In this document: positions 53,872 to 63,811 of the stretch, piece after piece
Layout: each line of letters begins with the position of its first letter
Position numbering within the stretch: the first letter of the stretch is position 1
From: Streptomyces atratus
GTDB taxonomy: Bacteria; Actinomycetota; Actinomycetes; Streptomycetales; Streptomycetaceae
Length of the DNA: 64,000 nucleotides
NCBI RefSeq assembly: GCF_014648655.1
Contig: NZ_BMRN01000008.1
Location: forward strand, 186,001 to 250,000
Direction of reading: 5' to 3'
The notes under the pieces: generated by a model
Databases searched by the model: none
Told to the model about the DNA's origin: nothing
What the model saw: only the letters and a program-made list of their open reading frames with translations
Program-made: the position numbers and the translations under genes

Positions 53872-56541
53872 TCAGAGCCCGTACCGCTCCCGGGCCTCCT
53901 TGACCGCGGACGCGGTCACCTCGCCGCGGCGGGCCAGCTGGGCCAGGGCCGCGACCGTGACCGACTGGGCGTCGACACCGAAGTGGCGGCGGGCCGCGTC
54001 ACGGGTGTCGGAGAGCCCGAAGCCGTCCGTGCCGAGCGAGGACCAGTCCTGCTCCACCCACTGGCTGATCTGGTCCGGAACCTGCCGCATCCAGTCGCTG
54101 ACCGCGAGGACCGGGCCGGGTGCGCCTTCCAGCGCCTGGGTCACGTACGGCACCCGCTGCTCACCGCGGAGCAGCGCCTCGTCGCACTCCAGCGCCTCAC
54201 GGCGCAGCTCGCCCCACGAGGTGGCGGACCAGACGTCGGCCGTCACACCCCAGTCGGCGGACAGCAGCTCCTGGGCCTCCAGGGCCCAGTGGATCGCCGT
54301 ACCGGAGGCGAGCAGCTGGACGCGCGGCGCGTCCGCCGTCGCGGGCGTGCCCTCCTTGAAGCGGTAGAGGCCCTTGACGATGCCCTCCTCGACGCCTTCC
54401 GGCATCGCGGGCTGAGGCTTCGGCTCGTTGTAGACCGTCAGGTAGTAGAAGACGTTCTCGGCCTCGGGGCCGTACATCCGGCGCAGACCGTCCTTGACGA
54501 TCACCGCGATCTCGTACGCGAACGCCGGGTCGTAGTTGAGCGAGGCCGGGTTCGTGGACGCGATCAGGTGCGAATGGCCGTCCGCGTGCTGGAGGCCCTC
54601 GCCGGTCAGCGTCGTCCGGCCGGCCGTGGCGCCGACGATGAAGCCCTTGCCGAGCTGGTCGGCGAGCTGCCACATCTGGTCGCCGGTCCGCTGCCAGCCG
54701 AACATCGAGTAGAAGATGTAGAAGGGGATCATCGTCTCGCCGTGCGTCGCGTACGACGTCGACGCGGCGATGAAGTCGGCCATGGCCCCGGCCTCGGTGA
54801 TCCCCTCGTTGAGGATCTGGCCGTCCTTGGCCTCCTTGTAGTACATCAGCTGGTCGCGGTCGACCGGCTCGTACGTCTGGCCCAGCGGGGAGTAGATACC
54901 GGCCGAGGGGAACAGCGACTCCATACCGAAGGTACGGGCCTCGTCCGGGACGATCGGCACCCAGCGCCTACCGGTCTCCTTGTCCCGCATCAGGTCCTTG
55001 ACCAGGCGCACGAACGCCATGGTGGTGGCCATCTCCTGCTTGCCGGACCCCTTCTTGAGCGTGGCGAACGCCCGCTCCTCCGGCTGCGGCAGAGCCACCG
55101 CGTGCACCCGGCGGGCCGGCGCGGGACCGCCCAGGGCCGCACGGCGCTCCTGGAGGTAGCGGACCTCGGGGGAGTCGGCGCCGGGGTGGCCGTAGGGAAC
55201 CAGCCCGTCCACGAAGGCACTGTCGGGGATCGGGAGTCCGAGCAGCTCGCGCATGTCCTTGAACTCGTCGACGGACAGCTTCTTCATCTGGTGGTTGGCG
55301 TTCTTGGACTCGAAGCCCTTGCCGAGCGTGAAGCCCTTCACCGTCTGAGCGAGGATCACGGTCGGCGCGCCCTTGTGCTCAAGAGCCGCGCGGTAGGCCG
55401 CGTAGACCTTGCGGGCCTCGTGGCCACCGCGGGAGGTGTAGAAGCACTCGCCGATCTTCGCGTCGCTGAACAGCTTCGCCAGCTCGGCGAGCGCGGGGTC
55501 GGCGCCGAAGAAGTGCTCACGGATGTACGCGACGTCGCGGGTGGCGTACGTCTGGAACTGCGCGTCCGGGACCTCCCGGAGCCGACGGACCAGCGCACCG
55601 GTGGTGTCCAGCCGGAACAGCTCGTCCCAGGCGCTGCCCCAGAGCGTCTTGACGACGTTCCAGCCGGCGCCGCGGAACGCGCCCTCCAGCTCCTGGACCA
55701 CGCGGAAGTTGGCGCGGACCGGACCGTCGAGGCGCTGCAGGTTGCAGTTGATGACGAAGGTCAGGTTGTCGAGCCGCTCACGGGCCGCGAGGGCGAGGGC
55801 GGCGGTCGCCTCGGGCTCGTCCATCTCGCCGTCGCCGAGGAAGGCCCAGACGTGCGAGTTCGACGTGTCCTTGATGTTGCGGTTGGCCAGGTAGCGGTTG
55901 AAGCGGGCCTGGTAGATGGCCGAGAGCGGGCCGAGGCCCATCGACACGGTGGGGAACTCCCACAGCCAGGGCAGCCGCCGCGGGTGCGGGTAGGACGGCA
56001 GACCGTCGCCGCCCGCCTCCTGGCGGAAGTTGTCGAGCTGCTGCTCGCTGAGCCGGCCGTCGAGGAAGGCGCGGGCGTAGATGCCGGGGGAGGCGTGGCC
56101 CTGGATGTAGAGCTGGTCGCCGGAGCCGTCCCCCTCCTTGCCGCGGAAGAAGTGGTTGAAGCCGGTCTCGTACAGCCAGGCGGCCGAGGCGAAGGTGGCG
56201 ATGTGGCCGCCGACGCCGTACCGGGCGCCGCGGGTGACCATCGCGGCCGCGTTCCAGCGGTTCCAGGCGGTGATCTTGGACTCCATCTCCAGGTCGCCGT
56301 CGAACGCGGGCTCGGCGGCGGTCGGGATGGAGTTGACGTAATCGGTCTCCAGCAGCTTGGGCAGCGCGAGACCGGCGCCCTCGGCGTGCTGGAGCGAGCG
56401 GCGCATCAGGTACGCGGCGCGGTGCGGGCCCGCGGCCTTGGTGACGGCATCCAGGGAGGCCGCCCATTCGGCGGTCTCCTCGGGGTCACGGTCCGGGAGC
56501 TGGTCGAGCTCGCTCGGAAGCTTTCCTACGGGGTCGGTCAT
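53872..56541 (-). CDS. aceE: Pyruvate dehydrogenase E1 component, homodimeric type
   Basis: Thiamine diphosphate enzyme (889 residues) that decarboxylates pyruvate and transfers the acetyl group to a lipoylated E2. The cofactor motif is [20 protein letters not shown] with the following NLTFVINCN. Other matching regions are [20 protein letters not shown] and [19 protein letters not shown]. The ATG at 56541 follows GGAAGG. Transcribed alone downstream of a GntR gene; the E2 and E3 genes lie 1-3 kb upstream on the same strand. Confidence 0.97.
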   Translation of the reverse strand: MTDPVGKLPSELDQLPDRDPEETAEWAASLDAVTKAAGPHRAAYLMRRSLQHAEGAGLALPKLLETDYVNSIPTAAEPAFDGDLEMESKITAWNRWNAAAMVTRGARYGVGGHIATFASAAWLYETGFNHFFRGKEGDGSGDQLYIQGHASPGIYARAFLDGRLSEQQLDNFRQEAGGDGLPSYPHPRRLPWLWEFPTVSMGLGPLSAIYQARFNRYLANRNIKDTSNSHVWAFLGDGEMDEPEATAALALAARERLDNLTFVINCNLQRLDGPVRANFRVVQELEGAFRGAGWNVVKTLWGSAWDELFRLDTTGALVRRLREVPDAQFQTYATRDVAYIREHFFGADPALAELAKLFSDAKIGECFYTSRGGHEARKVYAAYRAALEHKGAPTVILAQTVKGFTLGKGFESKNANHQMKKLSVDEFKDMRELLGLPIPDSAFVDGLVPYGHPGADSPEVRYLQERRAALGGPAPARRVHAVALPQPEERAFATLKKGSGKQEMATTMAFVRLVKDLMRDKETGRRWVPIVPDEARTFGMESLFPSAGIYSPLGQTYEPVDRDQLMYYKEAKDGQILNEGITEAGAMADFIAASTSYATHGETMIPFYIFYSMFGWQRTGDQMWQLADQLGKGFIVGATAGRTTLTGEGLQHADGHSHLIASTNPASLNYDPAFAYEIAVIVKDGLRRMYGPEAENVFYYLTVYNEPKPQPAMPEGVEEGIVKGLYRFKEGTPATADAPRVQLLASGTAIHWALEAQELLSADWGVTADVWSATSWGELRREALECDEALLRGEQRVPYVTQALEGAPGPVLAVSDWMRQVPDQISQWVEQDWSSLGTDGFGLSDTRDAARRHFGVDAQSVTVAALAQLARRGEVTASAVKEARERYGL

Positions 56542-56640
56542 GATCGCCGCCTTCCGGAGTGGAGGGGGGTGGAGAAAGGCCCTGACTGGCAGGACAGGGC
56601 GATGGGGCCGGTGGGCCCGCGGAGTGAACTGTAAGTCGCC

Positions 56641-56655
56641 GATCGATGATCGATC
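56641..56655. promoter_or_regulatory. 15-bp palindrome in the aceE promoter region
   Basis: Two perfect 7-base arms (GATCGAT and ATCGATC) surround G56648, about 100-115 bases before the aceE ATG, next to an A/T-rich stretch. It is a candidate operator; the regulator is unknown. Confidence 0.45.
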
Positions 56656-56747
56656 AAAGGGCGAAGGGCAAAACTTCTCGATATGAAGAAATTGGCATTC
56701 GGTGCCGTGAAACGGGGCACGGAGTGACGGGATTTAACGTATAAAAG

Positions 56748-56775
56748 GGGCGCTCGCCTGCACAGGTGAGCGCCC
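56748..56775 (-). terminator. Terminator of the GntR gene
   Basis: On the minus strand a 12-13 bp stem (56775-56763 with 56760-56748, one G-U) is followed by CTTTTAT, 24 bases after the GntR stop. Confidence 0.75.
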
Positions 56776-56798
56776 TTTACGACAGATGCGCACGCCTC

Positions 56799-57422
56799 TC
56801 AGGCGCGCGGTGCGCACCCGAGCACATGCGCCTTGACCAGCACGCCGATGTCCGGGTCCTTTCGCAGGAACGCCTCGATGAGCGCCTCGTGCTCCTCCGC
56901 GTACGACTTCTGGACCGTGCCCAGCCACCGGATGGACAGGGCGGTGAACACCTCGATGCCCAGCCCCTCCCAGGTGTGCAGCAGCACGGCGTTCCCGGCG
57001 GCCCGCACCATCTCGCGGTGGAACCCCACGGTGTGCCGCACCTGCGCCTCACCGTCGGCCAGCCGGTCCGCCTCGTAGAGCGCCGTCACATGCGGCGCGA
57101 GGCGCGAGCAGTCCTCGCCGAGGACCGGAGCCGCCAGCTCGGCCGCGATCTGCTCCAGACCGGCCCGTACCGGATAGCTCTCCTCCAGATCGGCCGCGGT
57201 GAGATTGCGGACCCGTACGCCCTTGTTGGGGGCCGACTCGATCAGCCGGAGCGTCTCCAGCTCCCGCAGCGCCTCGCGCACGGGTGTCTGGCTGACCTCC
57301 AGCTCGGTGGCGATCCGGCGCTCCACGATCCGCTCGCCCGGTTTCCATCGCCCGCTGACGATCCCGTCCACGATGTGCTCGCGGATCTGTTCGCGCAGCG
57401 AGTGGACGACGGGCGGGGTCAT
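56799..57422 (-). CDS. GntR-family regulator with FCD domain (PdhR-like position)
   Basis: A 207-residue GntR/FadR-type regulator. Winged helix with IVERRIATELEVSQTPVREA (about 32-51) and a helical FCD effector domain with the metal-ligand pattern HREM. The ATG at 57422 has AAGGAG 6 bases upstream. It sits between the E2 gene and aceE on the same strand, so it may govern one or both in response to pyruvate or a related acid. This is an inference by position, like PdhR in enterobacteria. Confidence 0.88.
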   Translation of the reverse strand: MTPPVVHSLREQIREHIVDGIVSGRWKPGERIVERRIATELEVSQTPVREALRELETLRLIESAPNKGVRVRNLTAADLEESYPVRAGLEQIAAELAAPVLGEDCSRLAPHVTALYEADRLADGEAQVRHTVGFHREMVRAAGNAVLLHTWEGLGIEVFTALSIRWLGTVQKSYAEEHEALIEAFLRKDPDIGVLVKAHVLGCAPRA

Positions 57423-57475
57423 GAGGGGCTCCTTCGGGGCGAACCGGTGCTGTCGGCTGCCGGGGCGACCGGTGG

Positions 57476-57485
57476 TGTCTAGACA
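57476..57485. promoter_or_regulatory. GntR-type operator upstream of the GntR gene
   Basis: TGTCTAGACA is a perfect 10-base palindrome, reading ATTGTCTAGACACC on the minus strand, 54-63 bases before the GntR ATG. FCD-type regulators often bind TTGTnnnACAA-like sites, so autoregulation is likely. Confidence 0.6.
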
Positions 57486-57490
57486 ATACG

Positions 57491-57531
57491 GCGGCGCCCC
57501 CGCCCGGAAGTGATCCGGACGGGGGCGCCGC
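57491..57531 (-). terminator. Terminator of the E2 gene
   Basis: Arms 57491-57508 and 57514-57531 pair at 17 of 18 positions around a 5-base loop, 28 bases past the E2 stop. Confidence 0.82.
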
Positions 57532-57558
57532 TGGTGAGGCTGGTTACAACCGTGGTGC

Positions 57559-59388
57559 TCAGAGGCCGAGCTCGACCTCGAACTCACCGGCCTCCAGGAT
57601 CGCCTTGACCGCGGTCAGGTAACGGGCGGCGTCCGCGCCGTCCACCAGACGGTGGTCGTAGGAGAGCGAGAGGTACGTCATGTCCCGCACCGCGATCGTC
57701 TCGCCGAGGTCCGGGTGGTCGATGACCACCGGGCGGCGGACCGTGGCACCGATGCCCAGGATGGCTGCCTGGTTCGGGGGCACGATGACGGTGTCGAACA
57801 GCGCACCGCGCGAGCCGGTGTTGCTGATGGTGAAGGTGGCGCCGGACATGTCGTCCGGCGTCAGGCCACCACCGCGGGCCTTCCCGGCCAGCTCGGCGGT
57901 CTTCTTCGAGATGCCGGCGATGTTCAGGTCGCCCGCGCCCTTGATGACCGGGGTCATCAGACCCTTCTCGGCGTCCACGGCGATGCCGATGTTCTCCGAG
58001 TCGAAGTACGTGATGGTGCCCTCGTCCTCGTTGATCCGGGCGTTGATGACCGGGTGGGCCTTCAGCGCCTGGGCCGCCGCCTTCACGAAGAACGGCATCG
58101 GGGACAGCTTGACGCCCTCACGGGCGGCGAACGCGGCCTTCGCCTGGTTGCGCAGCTTCATCAGCTTCGTGATGTCGACCTCGAGGACCGAGGTCAGCTG
58201 GGCCTGCGAGTGCAGCGCCTTCATCATGTTGTCGCCGATGACCTTGCGCATGCGGGTCATCTTGACCGTCTGACCGCGCAGCGGGGAGACCTCGAGCTTC
58301 GGCGCCTTCGCGGCCGCCGGGGCAGCCGCGACGGGGGCCGGAGCAGCGGCGGCGGCCTTGGCGGCCTCCGCGGCGGCGACGACGTCCTGCTTGCGGATAC
58401 GGCCACCGACGCCGGTGCCCTTGACCGCGCCCAGGTCGACGCCGCTCTCGGCGGCGAGCTTGCGGACCAGCGGCGTGACGTACGCGCCCTCGTCGACGGG
58501 GGCCGTCGGGGCGACCGGAGCCGGAGCGGCCACGGGCGCCGGAGCGGCCGGGGCCACCGGAGCGGCCGGGGCCACCGGGGCCGGAGCGGCGACCGGGGCG
58601 GCGGGCGCCACCGGGGCCGGAGCCGGTGCGGGGGCGGCCGGAGCGACCGGTGCCGGTGCGGGGGCAGCGGCGGCCGGAGCCGGAGCCGGGGCGGCGACGG
58701 GCGCCGGAGCGGCGACGGGCGCCGGAGCGGCCGGGGCCGGGGCAGCCGCCGGAGCGGCACCGGCGGCACCGATGACGGCGAGCTTGGCGCCGACCTCGGC
58801 GGTCTCGTCCTCGGCGACGACGATCTCCAGCAGCACACCGGAAACCGGGGCCGGGATCTCGGTGTCGACCTTGTCCGTGGAGACCTCCAGGAGGGGCTCG
58901 TCCTCCGTGACCTCCTCGCCGACCTCCTTCAGCCAGCGGGTGACGGTGCCCTCGGTGACGCTCTCGCCGAGCGCCGGGAGGGTGACGTCGGTACCGGCGG
59001 CGCCACCGGCCGGTGCGGCGGCGGCCGGAGCCTCGGCCACGGGGGCCGGAGCGGCGGCAGCGGGGGCAGCGGGGGCCTCGGCCACCGGCGCCTGGGCCGG
59101 GACGGCCGCGGGCTCGGCGGCCGGGGCCGCGGCGGCAGCAGGCGCACCCGTGCCGTCGTCGATGACGGCCAGCTCGGCGCCGACCTCGACGGTCTCGTCC
59201 TCGGCGACCTTGATGGCGGCGAGGATGCCGGCAGCGGGGGCCGGGATCTCGGTGTCGACCTTGTCGGTCGAAACCTCGAGCAACGGCTCGTCGGCCTCGA
59301 CGCGCTCGCCCTCGGCCTTCAGCCAGCGGGTGACAGTGCCCTCGGTGACGCTCTCGCCGAGCGCCGGAAGGGTTACGGAAACCGACAT
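57559..59388 (-). CDS. sucB: Dihydrolipoamide acyltransferase (E2) with two lipoyl domains
   Basis: Core acyltransferase of a 2-oxo-acid dehydrogenase complex; 609 residues. Two near-identical lipoyl domains have modified lysines K43 and K173 (both STDKVDTE). A long Ala/Pro linker (about 207-300) leads to the E3-binding domain ([19 protein letters not shown]) and the catalytic domain ending with SYDHRLVDG (H579, D583). In actinobacteria such an E2 can serve the pyruvate complex, and the name sucB is traditional; the substrate cannot be told from sequence alone. Lipoylated by LipB and LipA at 39-41 kb. Just downstream of lpd, same strand. Confidence 0.95.
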   Translation of the reverse strand: MSVSVTLPALGESVTEGTVTRWLKAEGERVEADEPLLEVSTDKVDTEIPAPAAGILAAIKVAEDETVEVGAELAVIDDGTGAPAAAAAPAAEPAAVPAQAPVAEAPAAPAAAAPAPVAEAPAAAAPAGGAAGTDVTLPALGESVTEGTVTRWLKEVGEEVTEDEPLLEVSTDKVDTEIPAPVSGVLLEIVVAEDETAEVGAKLAVIGAAGAAPAAAPAPAAPAPVAAPAPVAAPAPAPAAAAPAPAPVAPAAPAPAPAPVAPAAPVAAPAPVAPAAPVAPAAPAPVAAPAPVAPTAPVDEGAYVTPLVRKLAAESGVDLGAVKGTGVGGRIRKQDVVAAAEAAKAAAAAPAPVAAAPAAAKAPKLEVSPLRGQTVKMTRMRKVIGDNMMKALHSQAQLTSVLEVDITKLMKLRNQAKAAFAAREGVKLSPMPFFVKAAAQALKAHPVINARINEDEGTITYFDSENIGIAVDAEKGLMTPVIKGAGDLNIAGISKKTAELAGKARGGGLTPDDMSGATFTISNTGSRGALFDTVIVPPNQAAILGIGATVRRPVVIDHPDLGETIAVRDMTYLSLSYDHRLVDGADAARYLTAVKAILEAGEFEVELGL

Positions 59389-59449
59389 GGTTTCAGTTGC
59401 TCCTTACGAAAGTGCGGAAGTAGGTCGGTCGTCGCGCCCGGTCGACAGA

Positions 59450-60838
59450 TCAGTCGTGGGAGTGCAGGGGCTTGCCGGCCAGGGCCAGGTGGGCCTCGCC
59501 GAGCGCCTCGCTCTGGGTCGGGTGGGCGTGGATGAGCTGCGCGACCTCGGCGGGCAGCGCCTCCCAGTTGTAGATCAGCTGGGCTTCGCCGACCTGCTCG
59601 CCCATACGGTCACCGACCATGTGGACGCCGACCACGGCACCGTCCTTGACCTGGACGAGCTTGATCTCGCCCGCGGTCTTGAGGATCTTGCTCTTGCCGT
59701 TGCCCGCGAGGTTGTACTTCAGAGCGACGACCTTGTCCGCGCCGTAGAGCTCCTTGGCCTTGGCCTCGGTGATGCCCACGGAGGCGACCTCGGGGTGGCA
59801 GTACGTCACCCGCGGGACACCGTCGTAGTCGATCGGAACGGTCTTCAGACCGGCCAGCCGCTCCGCCACCAGGATGCCCTCGGCGAAGCCGACGTGCGCG
59901 AGCTGGAGCGTCGGGGCCAGGTCACCCACGGCCGAGATGGTGGGCACGTTGGTCTGCATGTACTCGTCGACGAGGACGTAGCCGCGGTCCGTCGCGACGC
60001 CGGCCTCCTCGTAGCCCAGGCCCTGCGAGACCGGGCCGCGGCCGATGGCGACCAGCAGCACCTCGGCCTCGAAGGTCTTGCCGTCGGCGAGGGTCACGCG
60101 GACGCCGTCCTGCGTGTACTCCGCGCTCTGGAAGAACGTACCGAGGTTGAACTTGATGCCGCGCTTGCGGAAGGCGCGCTCAAGAAGCTTCGAGCTGTTC
60201 TCGTCCTCGACCGGGACGAGGTGCTTCAGGCCCTCGATGATCGTGACGTCGGTGCCGAAGGACGTCCACGCCGAGGCGAACTCGACGCCGATGACGCCGC
60301 CGCCCAGCACGATCGCGGACTTCGGGACACGGTCCAGCTTCAGCGCGTGGTCCGAGGAGATGATGCGGTTGCCGTCGATCTCCAGGCCCGGCAGCGACTT
60401 CGGCACGGAGCCGGTCGCGAGCAGCACGTGGCGGCCCTGGACGCGCTGGCCGTTCACATCCACCGAAGTGGGGGAGGAGAGCCGCCCCTCACCCTCGATG
60501 TAGGTGACCTTGCGCGAGGCGATGAGACCCTGCAGACCCTTGTACAGGCCCGAGATCACGTCGTCCTTGTACTTGTGGACGGCCTTGATGTCGATGCCCT
60601 CGAAGGTGGCCTTGACACCGAACTGGTCGGCCTCGCGCGCCTGGTCGGCGATCTCGCCGGCGTGCAGCAGAGCCTTCGTGGGGATGCAGCCGTTGTGCAG
60701 GCAGGTGCCGCCGACCTTGCCCTTCTCGATCAGAGCGACGTCCAGGCCCAGCTGCGCTCCGCGCAGGGCCGCGGCGTAACCGCCGCTACCACCGCCGAGG
60801 ATCACTAGGTCGAAAACGGTGCTGGCGTCGTTCGCCAC
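59450..60838 (-). CDS. lpd: Dihydrolipoyl dehydrogenase (E3)
   Basis: FAD-dependent disulfide oxidoreductase (462 residues) that reoxidises lipoyl groups of the E2 with NAD. FAD motif ILGGGSGGYAAALRGAQLG, redox pair C46/C51 (GGTCLHNGCIPTK), NAD motif LGGGVIGVEFA, and the catalytic His439/Glu444 in HAHPTQSEALGE. The GTG at 60838 follows GGAGG, rejecting longer frames. The E2 gene begins 61 bases downstream, so lpd and E2 are one transcript. Confidence 0.97.
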   Translation of the reverse strand: MANDASTVFDLVILGGGSGGYAAALRGAQLGLDVALIEKGKVGGTCLHNGCIPTKALLHAGEIADQAREADQFGVKATFEGIDIKAVHKYKDDVISGLYKGLQGLIASRKVTYIEGEGRLSSPTSVDVNGQRVQGRHVLLATGSVPKSLPGLEIDGNRIISSDHALKLDRVPKSAIVLGGGVIGVEFASAWTSFGTDVTIIEGLKHLVPVEDENSSKLLERAFRKRGIKFNLGTFFQSAEYTQDGVRVTLADGKTFEAEVLLVAIGRGPVSQGLGYEEAGVATDRGYVLVDEYMQTNVPTISAVGDLAPTLQLAHVGFAEGILVAERLAGLKTVPIDYDGVPRVTYCHPEVASVGITEAKAKELYGADKVVALKYNLAGNGKSKILKTAGEIKLVQVKDGAVVGVHMVGDRMGEQVGEAQLIYNWEALPAEVAQLIHAHPTQSEALGEAHLALAGKPLHSHD

Positions 60839-61164
60839 GTCACGTCCTCCATGCATGTGCGCCGTACGCCGGGCCCCGTCGCTGGGGGATGACCGGCCGG
60901 TCGGCTGGTGTTCGGCCGCTTTTGTTATTCGGCCCTGTGGTGGGGGCCCTGTCCTGCCGAGAACCCATCTTCGCACTTGTTGACGGTGGGCGGGACGCGG
61001 GGCCCGGGTCTGAGACGGATGATCAACCGTCTCGGGTGGTTACCGCTGCGTAGAGACCTACTGATTTCGTTGAGAGCGAAACCTGCCGGATCCGTGCCGC
61101 GATGCCACCGGGGGAACACTTACGGCCCCGGACGTATGCCCGGGGCCGTATGTCGGCTGCGACC
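60839..61164. other. Intergenic region between lpd and pepA
   Basis: This 326-base stretch contains the pepA terminator, a small 7-bp hairpin (61012-61018 with 61027-61033) and presumably the lpd promoter. No gene is seen. Confidence 0.6.
61121..61150 (-). terminator. Terminator of pepA
   Basis: A perfect 11-bp stem (61121-61131 with 61140-61150) and 8-base loop lie 14 bases after the pepA stop. Confidence 0.82.
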
Positions 61165-62721
61165 TCAGCCGAGGTCTCCGGCGGCGGTGCGCTCCGCCAG
61201 CTTCACCAGCGTGCGGATCGCGGAACCGGTGCCGCCCTTCGGCGTGTAGCCGTACGGCGCGCCCTCGTGGAAGGCCGGGCCCGCGATGTCCAGGTGCGCC
61301 CAGGTGATGCCCTCGCCCACGAACTCCTTCAGGAACAGACCGGCCACCAGGCCGCCGCCCATCCGCTCGCCCATGTTGGCGATGTCGGCGGTCGGGGAGT
61401 CCATGCCCTTGCGCAGGTCGGCGGGGAGCGGCATCGGCCAGGAGGCCTCGCCGACCTCCTCGGCGATCTCGTGGATGGAGGTACGGAAGGCGTCGTCGTT
61501 CGCCATGATGCCGAAGGTGCGGTTGCCCAGCGCCAGCACCATCGCGCCGGTCAGGGTCGCCACGTCGACGATCGCGTCCGGGTTCTCCTCACTGGCGCGG
61601 GTCAGCGCGTCGGCGAGGACGAGCCGGCCCTCGGCGTCCGTGTTGAGGACCTCGACGGTCTTGCCGCTGTACATGCGCAGCACGTCACCGGGGCGGGTGG
61701 CGTTGCCGGACGGCATGTTCTCGGCGAGCGCCAGCCAGCCGGTGACATTGACCTGGAGGCCGAGACGGGCGGCCGCGACGACGGCTGCGAACACGGAGGC
61801 GGCGCCGCTCATGTCGCACTTCATCGTCTCGTTGTGGCCGGCCGGCTTCAGCGAGATGCCGCCCGAGTCGTAGGTGATGCCCTTGCCGACCAGGGCCAGG
61901 GTCTTCTCCGCCTTCGGGTGCGTGTAGGCGAGCTTCACCAGACGCGGGCCGTGGGTCGAGCCCTGGCCGACGCCCAGCAGACCGCCGAAGCCGCCCTTGA
62001 CGAGAGCCTTCTCGTCGAGGACCTGGACCTTGATGCCGTGCTCCTTGCCGGCGGCGGTGGCCACGGCGGCGAAGGACTCGGGGTACAGGTCGTTCGGCGG
62101 GGTGTTGATCAGGTCGCGGGCGCGGTTGATCTCCTCGACGACGGCGACGGCACGCTCGGCGGCCGCCTTGAACGCCTTGTCGCGCGGCTTGGCGCCGAGC
62201 AGGGCGACCTCGCCGAGCGGCAGCTTCGCGCCGTTGCCGTTCTTCTTGTCCTTGGGCGCCAGCTTGTTCTCGCCGCCCTGGTAGGCGGTGAAGGCGTACG
62301 CGCCGAGGAGCGCGCCCTCGGCGATCGCCTCGGCGTCCTCGGTGGACTCGATGGGCAGCGCGAAGCCGGCCTTCTTCGCACCGCTCAGGGCACGGGCGGC
62401 CGAGCCCGCGGCCCGGCGCAGCGCCTCGGCGTCGTACGCCGCGTCCTTCTCCGGGGCGGAGCCGAGTCCGGCCGCGATGACGACCGGGACCTTGAGGCCG
62501 GCGGGCGCGGGGAGCTTGGTCACCTCGCCCTCGGCACCTGTGGCGCCCAGGGCCTTCAGAACGGTGGCGAGCTTTCCGTCGAACGCCTTGTCCACGGCCT
62601 CGGCGCCCGGTGCGAGGACCAGGTCCCCAGACTTGGATCCAGCGCCCTTGGCGACGCCGACGACGAGTGCGTCGGCGCGCAGCGTCGCCGCACCGGCAGT
62701 GCTGAGAGTGAGAGCAGTCAC
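61165..62721 (-). CDS. pepA: Leucyl aminopeptidase (M17)
   Basis: Cytosolic dimetal aminopeptidase of 518 residues that trims N-terminal residues from peptides. The catalytic M17 domain shows GKGITYDSGGISLKP (metal Lys and Asp), KCDMSGAASV and the signature NTDAEGRLVLADAL. The N-terminal domain is the usual M17 Rossmann-like one. Starts with GTG at 62721 with a weak ribosome site. Stands alone, divergent from the GH114-like lipoprotein. Confidence 0.96.
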   Translation of the reverse strand: MTALTLSTAGAATLRADALVVGVAKGAGSKSGDLVLAPGAEAVDKAFDGKLATVLKALGATGAEGEVTKLPAPAGLKVPVVIAAGLGSAPEKDAAYDAEALRRAAGSAARALSGAKKAGFALPIESTEDAEAIAEGALLGAYAFTAYQGGENKLAPKDKKNGNGAKLPLGEVALLGAKPRDKAFKAAAERAVAVVEEINRARDLINTPPNDLYPESFAAVATAAGKEHGIKVQVLDEKALVKGGFGGLLGVGQGSTHGPRLVKLAYTHPKAEKTLALVGKGITYDSGGISLKPAGHNETMKCDMSGAASVFAAVVAAARLGLQVNVTGWLALAENMPSGNATRPGDVLRMYSGKTVEVLNTDAEGRLVLADALTRASEENPDAIVDVATLTGAMVLALGNRTFGIMANDDAFRTSIHEIAEEVGEASWPMPLPADLRKGMDSPTADIANMGERMGGGLVAGLFLKEFVGEGITWAHLDIAGPAFHEGAPYGYTPKGGTGSAIRTLVKLAERTAAGDLG

Positions 62722-62980
62722 GGTGGTGAAATCTCGCTTCCGTTGAGTTCGTTGTCGGTCGAGGGGTGGGCCGACCGTGCCCGGCGCATCGTAGACGCCG
62801 CCGCAATGTGCCGGGAATGAGCCTACGCGCGCCTTTGCTGCGGGATCACGTCGGCGGGCCGTCGGCGGCCCGCTGTGGCGACGATGCCCCGGTTCCCGAT
62901 GACCGGGTCAGGGGCCGTTCGGCTGGAACGGGCCGTGGAAGTAGGGTCGTTGGTGGTGCCGGACCGTTGGGGGGAGAACC

Positions 62981-63811
62981 ATGCGCGCCCGTGGGGCTGC
63001 ACGCGTGACGTGGCCTGGACCGGCGCTGCCGGTCACCGTGGCGATTCTGCTGGCCCTGCTGGCCGGCTGCACCTCGGCGCCGGAACCCACCGGCACGGGC
63101 CGGTGGGGCCCGGAGCCGGGCATCGGCTGGCAGTGGCAGCTCTCAGGCCGGCTGGACCCCACGGTGGACGTCCCGGTGTACGACATCGACGGCTTCGAGC
63201 ACAAGGCTTCGGCCGTCGCCGACCTGCACCGCCGGGGCCGCAAGGTGATCTGCTACCTCTCCACCGGTGCCTGGGAGGAGTTCCGCCCGGACGCCGGGAA
63301 GTTCCCCGCCTCGGTACGGGGAAAGAGCAACGGCTGGGCGGGGGAGCGGTGGCTCGACATCCGCCGCACGGACGTCCTGGAGCCGCTGATGGAGGCGCGG
63401 ATCGCGATGTGCGCAAAGAAGGGTTTCGACGCGGTGGAGCCCGACAACATGGACGGCTACCGCAACCGCACGGGCTTCCCGCTGACCGCCGCCGACCAGT
63501 TGCGCTACAACCGGCTCATCGCCCGTATCGCCCACCGCCATGGACTCGCCGTCGGTCTGAAGAACGACCTCGGCCAGATCCCGGAGCTGGAGCCGGACTT
63601 CGATTTTGCGGTCAATGAGCAGTGTGCGCAGTACGGGGAGTGCGATGCCCTCACACCGTTCGTGAAGGCGGGCAAGGCCGTCTTCCATGTGGAGTACGAG
63701 CTGCCGGTCGCCCGGTTCTGCGCCGGGTCGAAGCGGCTCGGGCTCAGTTCGCTGCGGAAGAGGTACGAACTGGGCGTGTGGCGCCAGGAGTGCCCGAAGG
63801 GCCGCTCCTAA
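62981..63811 (+). CDS. Lipoprotein with GH114-like (endo-alpha-1,4-polygalactosaminidase) domain
   Basis: A 276-residue exported protein with lipobox LLAGC (Cys about residue 30). The TIM-barrel-like domain of the GH114 family has VPVYDIDGFEHKASAVADLH, VICYLSTGAWEEFRPD, FDAVEPDNMDGYRNRTGFPL and VGLKNDLGQ. The acidic residues in EPDNMDGY are the likely catalytic ones. Might degrade galactosaminogalactan-like polymers at the cell surface; the substrate is an inference. The ATG at 62981 follows GGGGGGAG. Its stop overlaps the stop of cobS. Confidence 0.9.
   Translation: MRARGAARVTWPGPALPVTVAILLALLAGCTSAPEPTGTGRWGPEPGIGWQWQLSGRLDPTVDVPVYDIDGFEHKASAVADLHRRGRKVICYLSTGAWEEFRPDAGKFPASVRGKSNGWAGERWLDIRRTDVLEPLMEARIAMCAKKGFDAVEPDNMDGYRNRTGFPLTAADQLRYNRLIARIAHRHGLAVGLKNDLGQIPELEPDFDFAVNEQCAQYGECDALTPFVKAGKAVFHVEYELPVARFCAGSKRLGLSSLRKRYELGVWRQECPKGRS

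Noticed and set aside
52609..56634. 1341-codon plus-strand frame
   Set aside because: It runs opposite the WYL regulator and aceE, both firmly identified. The composition is that of an antisense frame.
57476..57485. DasR element reading of TGTCTAGACA
   Set aside because: Only the centre TCTAGA fits; the flanks lack the TGG/CCA of the dre consensus. A GntR/FCD autoregulatory site is a better explanation.
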